From Prevotella sp. (GTDB lineage: Bacteria > Bacteroidota > Bacteroidia > Bacteroidales > Bacteroidaceae), in assembly GCA_017424205.1 (NCBI GenBank), contig JAFPAS010000006.1, positions 1-9,729 on the forward strand: a DNA stretch of 9,729 nucleotides, in the 5' to 3' direction. Positions within the stretch are counted from its first letter, which is position 1, and the number at the start of each line of letters is the position of its first letter. The notes beneath the pieces are model-generated. The model ran no database searches. It was not told the DNA's origin and saw only the letters and a program-made list of their open reading frames with translations. This document shows, piece after piece, positions 1 through 7,413 of the stretch. The position numbers were made by a program, and so were the translations under genes.

Positions 1-1374
1 AGTTAACAACTTGCCTTCTCTTGCCAGTCGCATGCCATAAATGCTATGTGGTTCGAAAACATATATAGTAAGATAAGACACCGTGCTGACTATAAGCAAC
101 GGAATAAACAAGTTATATCCCCCAGTCAGTTCTGCTATCAGGAAAACACCTGTTAGCGGCGCATGCATAACGCCCGACATGACACCAGCCATGCCAAGCA
201 ATGCGAAATTTGTTTCTGGTACATGTATTCCTATCTCGTAGCTATTCCATACTCTTGCGAATAAGAATCCGGCAAAAGCACCGATAAAAAGAGATGGTGC
301 GAAAGTTCCGCCGCATCCTCCTCCACCATTGGTTGACGCTGTAGCCATAGACTTAGTCAGCACAACAAACAGCACAAACATTACAAGCAATTCTGGATGT
401 CCGTTAAAGAAAGAATGTTCGAGCAATATATTCCAATCTGCTTCTGACCGTCCATTCAGCAAGATATTTATAGCAGAATATCCTTCACCATACAAAACGG
501 GGAACATGAAAATCAGTGTACTGAGTACCATGCCTCCCAAAAGCCATTTAATGTATGGCCGCTTTGCTAGTCTGCCGTATATACCCTCAAAAAATGTCAT
601 AGTACGTATGAAATACAGCGCAACAAGTCCGCAAGCCATACCAAGAAAGATATTTGCGGGAGTTCGGCTAACGGTCCAAGAATCTGTCAATGTAAAAGAA
701 AACAAAGAGCTGTCTCCTGAAAGAACATAGGTAAAGCATGTAGCAGTTACAGACGCTATAAGTATAGGCAAGAGAGATGCCATTGTCAGGTCAATCATGA
801 GCACCTCTATAGTGAAAACCAAGCCAGCGATAGGCGCCTTAAAAATGCCAGCTATAGCTGCCGATGCGCCACATCCGACCAACATAAATATTGTTTTATT
901 GTCGAGTCGGAATCTACGTGCCAAATTGCTTCCTATAGCAGAACCAGTCAACACAATAGGCGCCTCAGCCCCGACAGATCCGCCAAATCCGATTGTAATA
1001 GCAGAGGCGACAATTGATGTCCACATATTATGTTGTGGCAATCGCCCTTGCTTTGTTGATATGGCTAAAAGGATTCTTGTTATGCCATGCGAAATATTGT
1101 CGCGGACGACATAACGAACAAAAAGCATTGTCAGAAGAATGCCTAATACAGGGAAAACGAGAAAATACCAATTGACATAATCATTGGCAAAATTGTCACT
1201 CAGATATACCTGAATGGCATGAATAAGTGAATGAAGGATATAAGCAGCAAGTGCAGCGAGCAGACCTACTACAAATGCTAACATAAGTGTAAGCTGTCGC
1301 TTAGAAACATTTCCAACAACCCAGTTCGTAAAACGTTCTGCAATAGTATGCTTTTCTGTCTCGGTTCTTGCCAT
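1..1374 (-). CDS. ClC-family chloride channel/transporter (partial, C-terminus beyond the window)
   Basis: This is a membrane protein of the ClC family, which moves chloride or other anions through a homodimeric pore. The minus-strand frame starts at ATG 1374-1372, after a purine-rich AAAGAAAGAAGA stretch, and stays open for 458 codons to the left edge. Motifs in order: SHGIT at residues 95-99, where GSGIP is canonical; GSVGAEAP at 132-139, with E137 as the gating glutamate (canonical GREGP); FKAPIAG at 178-184; TIEV at 188-191; GGTFAP at 355-360; and Y446, matching the pore tyrosine of E. coli ClC-ec1. V191 occupies the position of the proton-coupling glutamate E203 of ClC-ec1. Many hydrophobic helices lie in between. 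The transmembrane domain is almost complete; a cytoplasmic tail, often with CBS domains in bacterial relatives, would lie outside. It is probably cotranscribed with the upstream TsaC-like gene. The family call is firm; channel versus exchanger is open. Confidence 0.93.
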   Translation of the reverse strand, partial: MARTETEKHTIAERFTNWVVGNVSKRQLTLMLAFVVGLLAALAAYILHSLIHAIQVYLSDNFANDYVNWYFLVFPVLGILLTMLFVRYVVRDNISHGITRILLAISTKQGRLPQHNMWTSIVASAITIGFGGSVGAEAPIVLTGSAIGSNLARRFRLDNKTIFMLVGCGASAAIAGIFKAPIAGLVFTIEVLMIDLTMASLLPILIASVTATCFTYVLSGDSSLFSFTLTDSWTVSRTPANIFLGMACGLVALYFIRTMTFFEGIYGRLAKRPYIKWLLGGMVLSTLIFMFPVLYGEGYSAINILLNGRSEADWNILLEHSFFNGHPELLVMFVLFVVLTKSMATASTNGGGGCGGTFAPSLFIGAFAGFLFARVWNSYEIGIHVPETNFALLGMAGVMSGVMHAPLTGVFLIAELTGGYNLFIPLLIVSTVSYLTIYVFEPHSIYGMRLAREGKLLT

Positions 1375-1384
1375 TCTTCTTTCT

Positions 1385-1504
1385 TTATCTATTTCCCTGT
1401 TTTTCTAATACGGCGACTAAACAATAGTTATTGCCGAACGCATAACGAAACTGCAGTTTATGATAATTGTTATTATCTGAAACACTCCTAATGAAACTAC
1501 GCAT
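1385..1504 (-). CDS. Possible 39-residue small ORF between the TsaC-like gene and the ClC gene
   Basis: A minus-strand ORF starts at ATG 1504-1502 and ends with TAA at 1387-1385, encoding 39 residues (MRSFIRSVSD at the start, LEKQGNR at the end). It fits the operon gap: 32 nt after the TsaC-like stop and 10 nt before the ClC start. The peptide is basic with a short hydrophobic patch (CLVAVL, residues 28-33) but no clear signal peptide or membrane helix. I recognise no family. There is only a weak purine-rich stretch upstream of its start. Forty codons can stay open by chance, so this may be untranslated leader sequence of the ClC gene. It contains the short inverted repeat GATAAT-TGTT-ATTATC at 1462-1477. 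Confidence 0.22.
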   Translation of the reverse strand: MRSFIRSVSDNNNYHKLQFRYAFGNNYCLVAVLEKQGNR

Positions 1505-1536
1505 ATCTGCTCTCAGAGATGCAACGTGTAAGTGTT

Positions 1537-2106
1537 TTATTTTCTGATAATTGTAACTTCTGACTCTGCTGACAGTTTAATAATACACGATGGCTTATGA
1601 GGCTTATGTTCTTGACGACGCGTCCAACAAACATAATCCACAGCATTAATTATTTCTGGCGAAATATCTCGGTAGTTTTGAGCTGTTTCCTCGCCACTAA
1701 TATTAGCACTTGTACTTACTATGGGCTTTTGGAATCTGTAACATAATTCTTTTGAAAACTCCTCGTTAGTGATACGAAGTGCCACAGAACCATCTTCTGC
1801 AGTGAGGTTCGGTGCGAGATTGACAGCTCCATCAAGAATTACAGTAGTCGGTTTTGTTGCCATTTCGAACAAATCCCATGCTACATCTGGAACATTGCGC
1901 ACATATCTCTGCAGACGATTGACACTATCCGTAAGACATATCATGGCTTTAGCGTCACTGCGGCGTTTGATTTCGTAAACACGGCGTACAGCATCAGCAT
2001 TTGTCGCATCACATCCTATTCCCCACACAGTATCTGTAGGATACAGAATTACGCCTCCTTTGCGAAGCACTTCTACTGCAGCGCGAATATCATCTTCTTT
2101 TTTCAT
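1537..2106 (-). CDS. tsaC: Threonylcarbamoyl-AMP synthase (TsaC/Sua5/YrdC family)
   Basis: The family makes L-threonylcarbamoyl-AMP from threonine, bicarbonate and ATP in the cytoplasm; the TsaD complex then transfers the group to A37 of ANN-decoding tRNAs (t6A). The 189-residue protein is the size of the short TsaC/YrdC form, without the extra C-terminal Sua5 domain. Visible motifs: the nucleotide-binding YPTDTVWGIGCDA at 22-34, the basic KRRSDAK at 47-53, STSANISG at 131-138, and PSCIIKL at 172-178 (usually PSTIVDL). The start is the ATG at 2106-2104; no Shine-Dalgarno is seen, which is normal for Bacteroidetes. It follows the ROK kinase by 96 bp and precedes the ClC gene by 162 bp on the same strand. 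As I recall, TsaC-like and ClC genes are often neighbours in Bacteroidales. The related protein YciO cannot be fully excluded. Confidence 0.9.
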   Translation of the reverse strand: MKKEDDIRAAVEVLRKGGVILYPTDTVWGIGCDATNADAVRRVYEIKRRSDAKAMICLTDSVNRLQRYVRNVPDVAWDLFEMATKPTTVILDGAVNLAPNLTAEDGSVALRITNEEFSKELCYRFQKPIVSTSANISGEETAQNYRDISPEIINAVDYVCWTRRQEHKPHKPSCIIKLSAESEVTIIRK

Positions 2107-2142
2107 AAAGTATTTACAAACAGAACATTATCGCTTAAAGCT

Positions 2143-2157
2143 TGATGTTTCACATCA
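2143..2157 (-). other. Small inverted repeat between the ROK kinase and the TsaC-like gene
   Basis: TGATGT, a 3-nt loop and ACATCA form a perfect 6-bp stem in the 96-bp gap downstream of the kinase stop codon. No strong T-tract follows on the minus strand, so it is not a convincing intrinsic terminator. It may be a weak terminator, an mRNA hairpin, or chance. Confidence 0.2.
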
Positions 2158-2202
2158 CATATATCATGATACCGACAACACCAGCCTCAACATATACATT
2201 TA

Positions 2203-3186
2203 CTAAATCTCAACGCTCCATCCTAAAGCTGCTGCTCCTAAGACTGCTGCTCCTGCACCATCAAGCGTTGACACCAAGATTTTTGCCTTGCCTTTGTATA
2301 TTGGCATCACATGTTTCTCGTATGACTCTCGTATAGGTTTCATGAGATAATCTCCCGCCTTTGTCAGTCCGCCGAAGAACACAAACGCCTCTGGCGATGA
2401 GAAAGCTGCGAAGTCAGCACAAGCTTCTCCAAGCATTTTTCCGGTAAACTCGAATATTTCAAGCGCAATAGCATCACCTTGCACTGCCGCCTTATAGACG
2501 TCGTAACTTTCAATTTTGTTTGGGTCAATATTGCGCAAAAGTGATGGACGCGTGTCACGCTGCAGAAATTCACGTGCAGTACGTGCCACCCCCGTTGCAG
2601 AGCAATACGCCTCCAAGCATCCTTTGCGTCCGCATCCACATAGTCGGCCTTCGTCACCTCGCACCATTGTCACATGTCCGAGTTCGCCGGCGAATCCGTC
2701 GTGTCCGTAAAGAAGATTTCCGTCTACAACTATGCCTGACCCCACACCTGTTCCGAGAGTAACGACAATAAAATCACGCATGCCTTTTGCAACACCATAA
2801 ATCATCTCGCCCAAGGCTGCTGCATTTGCATCATTAGTCATAGCAACTTTCAATCCGAGTCGATCAGAGAACATTTTAGCCAATGGCACGACAATGCCCT
2901 TTGCCCACACCAGATTCGGTGCTTTCTCTATTGTACCCTTACGGTAGTTTGCGTTTGGAGCTCCTATGCCCATAGCATAGATATTGCCGATTCCGCCAGT
3001 TTCATCGATTATGTTATTTAGCGAATGCATACATGCATCAACAAAATCTTCTACTGTGGAATAGTCTTGCGTTTTGACAGAGGTCTGTGCAACAATATTT
3101 GCATTTCTGTCAACAATGCCGAAGACGGCATTTGTGCCGCCCAAATCAAGTCCTATTACGTATGGACGTTCCATAATTTTATTCAT
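2203..3186 (-). CDS. ROK-family sugar kinase, probable glucokinase
   Basis: ROK-family kinases phosphorylate hexoses such as glucose in the cytoplasm using ATP; some members are N-acetylhexosamine kinases and others are transcriptional repressors. The 327 residues carry the full kinase signature: phosphate-binding DLGGTNAVFG at 14-23, catalytic D119 in TNDANAAALGE (117-127), LGTGVGSG at 144-151, GELGH at 167-171, and the zinc motif with H171 followed by C183, C185 and C190 in CGCGRKGCLE. FFGGLTKAG at 270-278 is the C-terminal adenosine/phosphate region. There is no N-terminal DNA-binding domain, so this is an enzyme, not a NagC-type repressor. The start at 3186 is preceded by a TTAGGAAA purine run; an in-frame ATG at residue 5 is an alternative and would bring the protein closer to the DLGGT strand. 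It is the first gene of the minus-strand group. Glucose specificity is inferred from the family only. Confidence 0.9.
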   Translation of the reverse strand: MNKIMERPYVIGLDLGGTNAVFGIVDRNANIVAQTSVKTQDYSTVEDFVDACMHSLNNIIDETGGIGNIYAMGIGAPNANYRKGTIEKAPNLVWAKGIVVPLAKMFSDRLGLKVAMTNDANAAALGEMIYGVAKGMRDFIVVTLGTGVGSGIVVDGNLLYGHDGFAGELGHVTMVRGDEGRLCGCGRKGCLEAYCSATGVARTAREFLQRDTRPSLLRNIDPNKIESYDVYKAAVQGDAIALEIFEFTGKMLGEACADFAAFSSPEAFVFFGGLTKAGDYLMKPIRESYEKHVMPIYKGKAKILVSTLDGAGAAVLGAAALGWSVEI

Positions 3187-3390
3187 TTTCCTAATCTTCT
3201 GTATTTTTTTTGAAGCATAGAATATATCCCTGCGCTATTATAATTCTTTAAGGAGTTGCGAGATTATTAAGAGCCGCATAAATAACGCATAATATTTATG
3301 GCCAAAAGGCTTTTACCCCCTTTAGTCATATGCATATTATATCTACCCTTCACACCTGTTATTCAAGTAAGATATTATAAATATTTTCGG

Positions 3391-3421
3391 CAAAGTTAAT
3401 AATTTAATCTAATAAAATAAA
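3391..3421 (-). promoter_or_regulatory. Candidate Bacteroidetes sigma-A promoter for the ROK kinase group
   Basis: On the minus strand TAACTTTG (3398-3391) matches the -7 consensus TAnnTTTG exactly. Upstream of it, after 19 bp, lies TTTA (3421-3418), one base off the -33 consensus TTTG. Spacing agrees with the published Bacteroides pattern. The assignment is by pattern only; the region is AT-rich, so chance matches are possible. Confidence 0.4.
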
Positions 3422-3437
3422 GATTTTATCTAAGAAA

Positions 3438-3469
3438 TTTGTCTTTCTCAATATTTTTTCGCAATTTTG
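3438..3469 (+). promoter_or_regulatory. Candidate Bacteroidetes sigma-A promoter for the LysE-type exporter
   Basis: TTTG at 3438-3441 and CAATTTTG at 3462-3469 are separated by 20 bp, matching the -33 TTTG and -7 TAnnTTTG arrangement with one mismatch in the first base of the -7 box. Transcription would start a few bases before the ATG at 3492, giving a very short leader. A T-rich run, then CGCAATTTTGCATC, just before the start codon is a look typical of Bacteroidales promoters. Confidence 0.55.
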
Positions 3470-3491
3470 CATCAATATTTAATAATAGATT

Positions 3492-4163
3492 ATGACATTT
3501 CCTTTTCATATAGACCTAATGGAGCTTGCCTTAAAAGGCATTCTGATAGGCATAATTGTGTCTGCCCCGATGGGGCCTGTTGGTGTGCTCACGATACAAC
3601 GTACGCTTAACAAGGGGCGTTGGTACGGTATGATAACCGGTTGTGGCGCAGCTCTGAGCGACATTATATACGCATTGATTACAGGCCTTGGCATGAGTTT
3701 CGTGATGGACCTCATTACCAGTCCGCAGAATAAATTTATCCTTCAGTTGTCGGGCAGCATACTTCTGCTTGTTTTCGGTGTATATAGTTTCCGTGCAGAC
3801 CCGACTAAGAAGATTCATCGTAGCGGAAAGAAAAAGGGCACTCTGATACAGAACGGCATAACAGGTTTCTTGGTAACTTTCTCCAATCCCCTGATTATAT
3901 TTCTTTTTATGGCCTGCTATGCTCAGTTTGCATTTGTCATTCCAGACCGTCCGGTTGAGATGACCTTTGGTTATCTTTGTATCGTGGCTGGTGCGCTGCT
4001 ATGGTGGTATGGTCTGACATGGCTTATTGATAAACTCCGTGAGAAGTTTTCAAATAGCGGCATAATACTAATAAACCGTATAATTGGTTCTATCGTAACA
4101 ATTTTTTCTATTGTGATGCTTCTCGGCACCGTATTTAATCTATACACATTCAGTTATTGGTAA
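3492..4163 (+). CDS. LysE/RhtB-type inner-membrane exporter
   Basis: A 223-residue polytopic membrane protein of the LysE translocator superfamily, whose characterised members export amino acids or related small molecules. The signature SAPMGPVGVLTIQRTL (24-39), followed by a Gly-rich helix with D57 (ITGCGAALSD), is the classic LysE N-terminal motif. A second family feature is TFSNPLIIFLF at 129-139. About six hydrophobic helices can be placed near residues 11-35, 45-72, 82-100, 122-148, 157-179 and 190-215, with a very basic loop at 101-118 that is probably cytoplasmic. ATG 3492 lies right behind a Bacteroidetes-type promoter. The stop codon overlaps the start of the next gene by one base. 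The substrate cannot be read from sequence. Confidence 0.88.
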   Translation: MTFPFHIDLMELALKGILIGIIVSAPMGPVGVLTIQRTLNKGRWYGMITGCGAALSDIIYALITGLGMSFVMDLITSPQNKFILQLSGSILLLVFGVYSFRADPTKKIHRSGKKKGTLIQNGITGFLVTFSNPLIIFLFMACYAQFAFVIPDRPVEMTFGYLCIVAGALLWWYGLTWLIDKLREKFSNSGIILINRIIGSIVTIFSIVMLLGTVFNLYTFSYW

Positions 4164-4705
4164 TGTTTATTTCAAAAAAACTCAGAGAAGAGAATATAGC
4201 CGAATATCTGCTATATATGTGGCAGACAGAAGACGTGATACGTGCATATGACTGCTACCTGCCAGCCTTGCGCCGTAACTATATAAGTATGTTTGAGTGT
4301 TCTGACAGCGAACGCGACGAATTGACCGACTGGTTTTCTAACCTTATAAGAATGATGACTGAGGAAGGGTGTCGCGAAGCTGGTCATCTGCAGATAAATA
4401 AAGTTGTACTTATATCGCTGTCTGACCTACACCATCAATTGCTTGATTCAAAGAAGTTTCCATTTTATACTGCAGAATACTATAAAGTTCTGCCATACAT
4501 TGTGGAGTTAAGAAGCAAGGGCGACAAGGAGATAAACGAAATAGAAACTTGCTTCGATGCGCTTTACGGCGTGATGATACTTAAATTACGTAAGCAGGAA
4601 ATATCTCAAGAGACACAGCGTGCCATCAGTGAGATAACGACATTCATAGGTATGCTGGCAGATTATTACAAAAAAGACAAGACAGAAGGCCTGGAGTTTG
4701 ATTAG
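4163..4705 (+). CDS. DUF4924-like cytoplasmic protein of unknown function
   Basis: A 180-residue soluble, largely helical protein with no signal peptide or membrane segment. The N-terminus (KKLREENIAEYLLYMWQ, residues 5-21, then EDVIRA) resembles what I remember of DUF4924, a Bacteroidetes-restricted family without known function. No catalytic motif is evident; the C-terminus is charged (YYKKDKTEGLEFD). ATG 4163 is chosen because it overlaps the exporter's TAA as TAATG, the arrangement expected for translational coupling. A TTG two codons upstream, at 4157, would lengthen the overlap but is a poorer start. Coupling suggests a role linked to the exporter, for example regulation or assembly, but this is inference. 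DUF membership is likely, not verified. Confidence 0.82.
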   Translation: MFISKKLREENIAEYLLYMWQTEDVIRAYDCYLPALRRNYISMFECSDSERDELTDWFSNLIRMMTEEGCREAGHLQINKVVLISLSDLHHQLLDSKKFPFYTAEYYKVLPYIVELRSKGDKEINEIETCFDALYGVMILKLRKQEISQETQRAISEITTFIGMLADYYKKDKTEGLEFD

Positions 4706-4717
4706 GGATAACGAGGG

Positions 4718-4738
4718 AAGGAGAAATCTGTCCTTTTT
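4718..4738 (+). terminator. Weak candidate terminator after the DUF4924-like gene
   Basis: AAGGA (4718-4722) can pair with TCCTT (4731-4735) around an 8-nt loop, and the T run continues to 4738. The stem is only 5 bp, so this is a marginal intrinsic terminator. It lies 12 nt after the stop codon, in the 128-bp gap before the reductase gene. Confidence 0.25.
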
Positions 4739-4833
4739 ACTCTGGTATATTGCCGTTTTGACGTTCTCCACTTAACCTCACGAAGTTTTTATCTTTCAGC
4801 TTTAGCCATTAACAATTATCCAACACAACAGCA

Positions 4834-5733
4834 ATGAATATTCTCATAACAGGATGTAACGGACAATTAGGGCATGAGATTCTCATACTTGAGCGGACAA
4901 ATACCCAGCATAGATATTTTAACACCGACATTCAGGCTTATGCTGAAGATGTAGAAAATTATTTTCAGTTAGATATCACAGACAAGTGCGCTGTATGGGA
5001 TTTCGTTACAGAAAACAATATAGATGGTATAATAAACTGTGCGGCATATACCGCTGTCGATGAAGCAGAACATAACCGCAGCATCTGTGCTACCCTCAAC
5101 GCCCTCGCACCAGCTTATCTTGCCGAAGCCATAGACAGCCGTAACGGATGGATTATACACATCTCTACAGACTATGTTTTCGACGGAACAGCTCACACTC
5201 CATATGTTGAACAGACAGCTACATGCCCAGCAAGTGTCTATGGCGACACAAAACTCGCGGGCGAGATTGCCGTCAGCAGCATATGCAGCCGTCACGTCAT
5301 AATAAGAACATCGTGGCTATACTCTGAATACGGCAAGAATTTCGTTAAAACGATGGTCAATCTCGGGAAGACACGCGATGAGTTAAGCGTCATATTCGAC
5401 CAGACAGGTACACCTACCTATGCCTTAGACCTTGCAGAAGCCATATTCAGCATCATTAGCCATGGAATCGTCAGCGGTATATACCACTACTCTAACGAAG
5501 GTGCGATATCATGGTATGACTTCACAAAGGCCATACACCGCATTGCAGGCATTACCACATGCAACGTAAAACCTATACGCACAGAAGACTACCCCACCCC
5601 GGCACAACGCCCGCACTATAGCGTACTAGACAAGACTAAGATAAAGTCGGTATATGGCATATCCATACCCTACTGGGAGGAAAGCCTGCAACGTTGCATC
5701 AGCCATATGACCGATGCTCATCACTTAACATAA
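4834..5733 (+). CDS. rfbD: dTDP-4-dehydrorhamnose reductase (RmlD/RfbD)
   Basis: This cytoplasmic short-chain dehydrogenase catalyses the last step of dTDP-L-rhamnose synthesis, reducing dTDP-4-dehydro-L-rhamnose with NAD(P)H; the product feeds surface polysaccharide synthesis. The 299 residues match the family length. Seen in order: Rossmann TGCNGQLG at 6-13, INCAAYTAVDEAE at 67-79, STDYVFDG at 111-118, the catalytic pair Y136 and K140 in VYGDTK, RTSWLY at 158-163, and the RmlD-typical RPHYSVLD at 259-266. ATG 4834 places the Rossmann glycines at the normal distance from the N-terminus; no Shine-Dalgarno is visible. None of rfbA, rfbB or rfbC is in the window, so this copy sits away from a rhamnose cluster. 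It is followed 54 bp later by the release factor gene, an order I recall as common in Bacteroides and Prevotella. Confidence 0.93.
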   Translation: MNILITGCNGQLGHEILILERTNTQHRYFNTDIQAYAEDVENYFQLDITDKCAVWDFVTENNIDGIINCAAYTAVDEAEHNRSICATLNALAPAYLAEAIDSRNGWIIHISTDYVFDGTAHTPYVEQTATCPASVYGDTKLAGEIAVSSICSRHVIIRTSWLYSEYGKNFVKTMVNLGKTRDELSVIFDQTGTPTYALDLAEAIFSIISHGIVSGIYHYSNEGAISWYDFTKAIHRIAGITTCNVKPIRTEDYPTPAQRPHYSVLDKTKIKSVYGISIPYWEESLQRCISHMTDAHHLT

Positions 5734-5787
5734 CCATAGCAAGAAACATACAATATCATAAATATTAAACAAAACAAGAATACAACC

Positions 5788-7356
5788 GTGAACCCAGAAA
5801 TAGAACGCCGCAGAACATTTGCAATCATTTCACACCCTGACGCCGGCAAGACCACACTCACTGAGAAGTTTCTCCTCTTTGGTGGACAGATACAGGTGGC
5901 TGGAGCCGTCAAGAGCAACAAAATACGTAAGACCGCCACATCAGACTGGATGGAGATAGAGAAACAGCGTGGCATCTCGGTCTCAACATCTGTCATGGAA
6001 TTCGACTACCAAGACTACAAAGTGAATATCCTCGACACCCCAGGACATCAGGACTTTGCTGAAGACACCTTCCGCACACTTACCGCAGTCGACTCTGCCA
6101 TTATCGTGGTTGACAGCGCAAAAGGTGTTGAGACACAGACCAGAAAGCTCATGGAGGTATGCCGCATGCGTAAGACTCCAGTCATAATATTCATCAACAA
6201 GATGGACCGTGAGGGTCGCGATCCGTTCGACGTGCTTGACGAACTTGAACAAGAACTGCAGATTAGCGTCCGTCCATTGTCTTGGCCTATAAATCAGGGC
6301 GTAAAGTTCAAAGGCGTATATAACATATACGAAGACCAGCTCAACTTGTTTACTCCTGACAAACAGCGTGTGACAGAGAAAATTACCGTTGACATCAACA
6401 GTACCCACCTGGAGGCACACATCGGCGAGACTGACGCCCAGCAATTGCGTGACGATCTCGAACTGGTAGCAGGCGTATACCCAGATTTCGATATTAACGA
6501 GTATCGTGATGCCACAGTAGCACCAGTATTCTTCGGTTCCGCCCTAAACAACTTCGGTGTGCAGGAGCTGCTTGACTGCTTCGTAAAGATAGCGCCATCA
6601 CCACGCCCCACCAAAGCACTGGAGCGCGATGTGATGCCAGACGAACAGAAATTTTCTGGATTCATATTTAAGATTACGGCTAATATTGACCCTAACCACC
6701 GTTCGTGCATCGCCTTCTGCAAGGTTTGCTCGGGCAAATTTGTCAGAAACCAACCATACCTTCATGTACGTCATGGTAAGACCGTACGCTTCTCTTCGCC
6801 AACACAGTTCATGGCGCAGCGCAAATCTACCATAGACGAGGCATGGGCTGGCGACATCGTAGGTCTGCCAGACAACGGCATCTTCAAGATTGGCGACACA
6901 CTCACCGAGGGTGAGATGATGCACTTCCGCGGACTGCCGTCATTCTCGCCAGAACTATTCAAATATATCGAGAACGATGACCCGATGAAATCAAAACAGC
7001 TCGAAAAGGGCATTAGCCAGCTTATGGACGAAGGCGTAGCACAGCTTTTCGTCAACCAGTTTAACGGCCGTAAAATCATCGGCACCGTAGGCCAGCTGCA
7101 GTTTGAAGTCATACAGTACAGACTTGAGAACGAGTACAATGCGAAATGCCGTTGGGAGCCAATACATCTCTACAAGGCATGCTGGATAGAAAGCGACGAC
7201 GAGAAAGAACTCGAAAACTTCAAAAAGCGAAAATATCAATACATGGCTAAAGACCGTGAAGGACGCGACGTCTTCCTTGCCGACTCTGGCTATGTGCTGC
7301 AGATGGCACAGGAGGATTTCAAAAATATACGCTTCCATTTCACATCTGAATTCTAA
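5788..7356 (+). CDS. prfC: Peptide chain release factor 3 (RF3 GTPase)
   Basis: RF3 is a ribosome-binding translational GTPase that removes RF1 and RF2 after peptide release. The 522 residues align along their length with my memory of E. coli RF3 (529). G1 is SHPDAGKTT at 15-23, the switch I region contains [13 protein letters not shown] (52-64), G3 is DTPGH at 83-87, G4 is NKMD at 137-140, and GSAL at 250-253 is the G5-type loop. The domain II region follows ([15 protein letters not shown], 291-305), then the RF3-specific C-terminal domain ([17 protein letters not shown], 375-391; VGQLQFEV, 434-441). The start is GTG 5788: no in-frame ATG upstream fits, and the translated N-terminus [15 protein letters not shown] matches RF3 proteins. 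A non-ATG start is uncommon among the neighbours and may lower translation. It is probably cotranscribed with rfbD. Confidence 0.96.
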   Translation: MNPEIERRRTFAIISHPDAGKTTLTEKFLLFGGQIQVAGAVKSNKIRKTATSDWMEIEKQRGISVSTSVMEFDYQDYKVNILDTPGHQDFAEDTFRTLTAVDSAIIVVDSAKGVETQTRKLMEVCRMRKTPVIIFINKMDREGRDPFDVLDELEQELQISVRPLSWPINQGVKFKGVYNIYEDQLNLFTPDKQRVTEKITVDINSTHLEAHIGETDAQQLRDDLELVAGVYPDFDINEYRDATVAPVFFGSALNNFGVQELLDCFVKIAPSPRPTKALERDVMPDEQKFSGFIFKITANIDPNHRSCIAFCKVCSGKFVRNQPYLHVRHGKTVRFSSPTQFMAQRKSTIDEAWAGDIVGLPDNGIFKIGDTLTEGEMMHFRGLPSFSPELFKYIENDDPMKSKQLEKGISQLMDEGVAQLFVNQFNGRKIIGTVGQLQFEVIQYRLENEYNAKCRWEPIHLYKACWIESDDEKELENFKKRKYQYMAKDREGRDVFLADSGYVLQMAQEDFKNIRFHFTSEF

Positions 7357-7364
7357 ATGTTTAA

Positions 7365-7405
7365 AGTTGACGAGTTGATTGGTTAGTTGACGAGTAGACG
7401 AGTTG
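7365..7405 (+). repeat. Direct TTGACGAGT-type repeats in the spacer before the sigma gene
   Basis: AGTTGACGAGT occurs at 7365-7375 and again at 7385-7395, a 20-bp period. The overlapping word GACGAGTTG occurs at 7369-7377 and 7397-7405. They start 9 bp after the prfC stop codon. The element is too short and irregular for CRISPR and has no transposon ends. It looks like a short intergenic repeat that expands by slippage. Confidence 0.6.
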
Positions 7406-7413
7406 TTTGATAC

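Larger units (their letters stand above)
3187..3491. other. Divergent intergenic region between the ROK kinase and the LysE-type exporter
   Basis: This 305-bp AT-rich gap separates the minus-strand and plus-strand gene groups. I see no convincing ORF or RNA gene in it. It holds candidate Bacteroidetes-type promoters in both directions (listed separately) and, near 3300-3315, a tiny GCC-AAAA-GGC inverted repeat followed by TTTT. If the leftward promoter is real, the kinase mRNA would have a leader of roughly 200 nt. Confidence 0.7.

Noticed and set aside
329..1114. Plus-strand open frames at 329-730 and 797-1114
   Set aside because: They are antisense to the ClC gene, whose minus-strand frame carries all family motifs; the plus-strand peptides show no recognisable domain.
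2364..2762. Overlapping open frames on both strands inside the kinase gene
   Set aside because: Low-complexity Cys/His/Arg/Ser-rich peptides in other frames of a gene with a complete ROK signature.
3300..3315. GCC-AAAA-GGC hairpin followed by TTTT as a terminator
   Set aside because: A 3-bp stem is too short, and it lies in the leader of the kinase on the opposite strand, with no gene to terminate.
4757..4797. TTTG (4757-4760) and TATCTTTC (4790-4797) as a promoter for rfbD
   Set aside because: The spacer is 29 bp, far beyond the usual 19-21 bp, and the second box ends in C instead of G.
5983..7338. Several minus-strand open frames opposite prfC
   Set aside because: Shadows of the biased codon use in the prfC frame; prfC itself is unmistakable.
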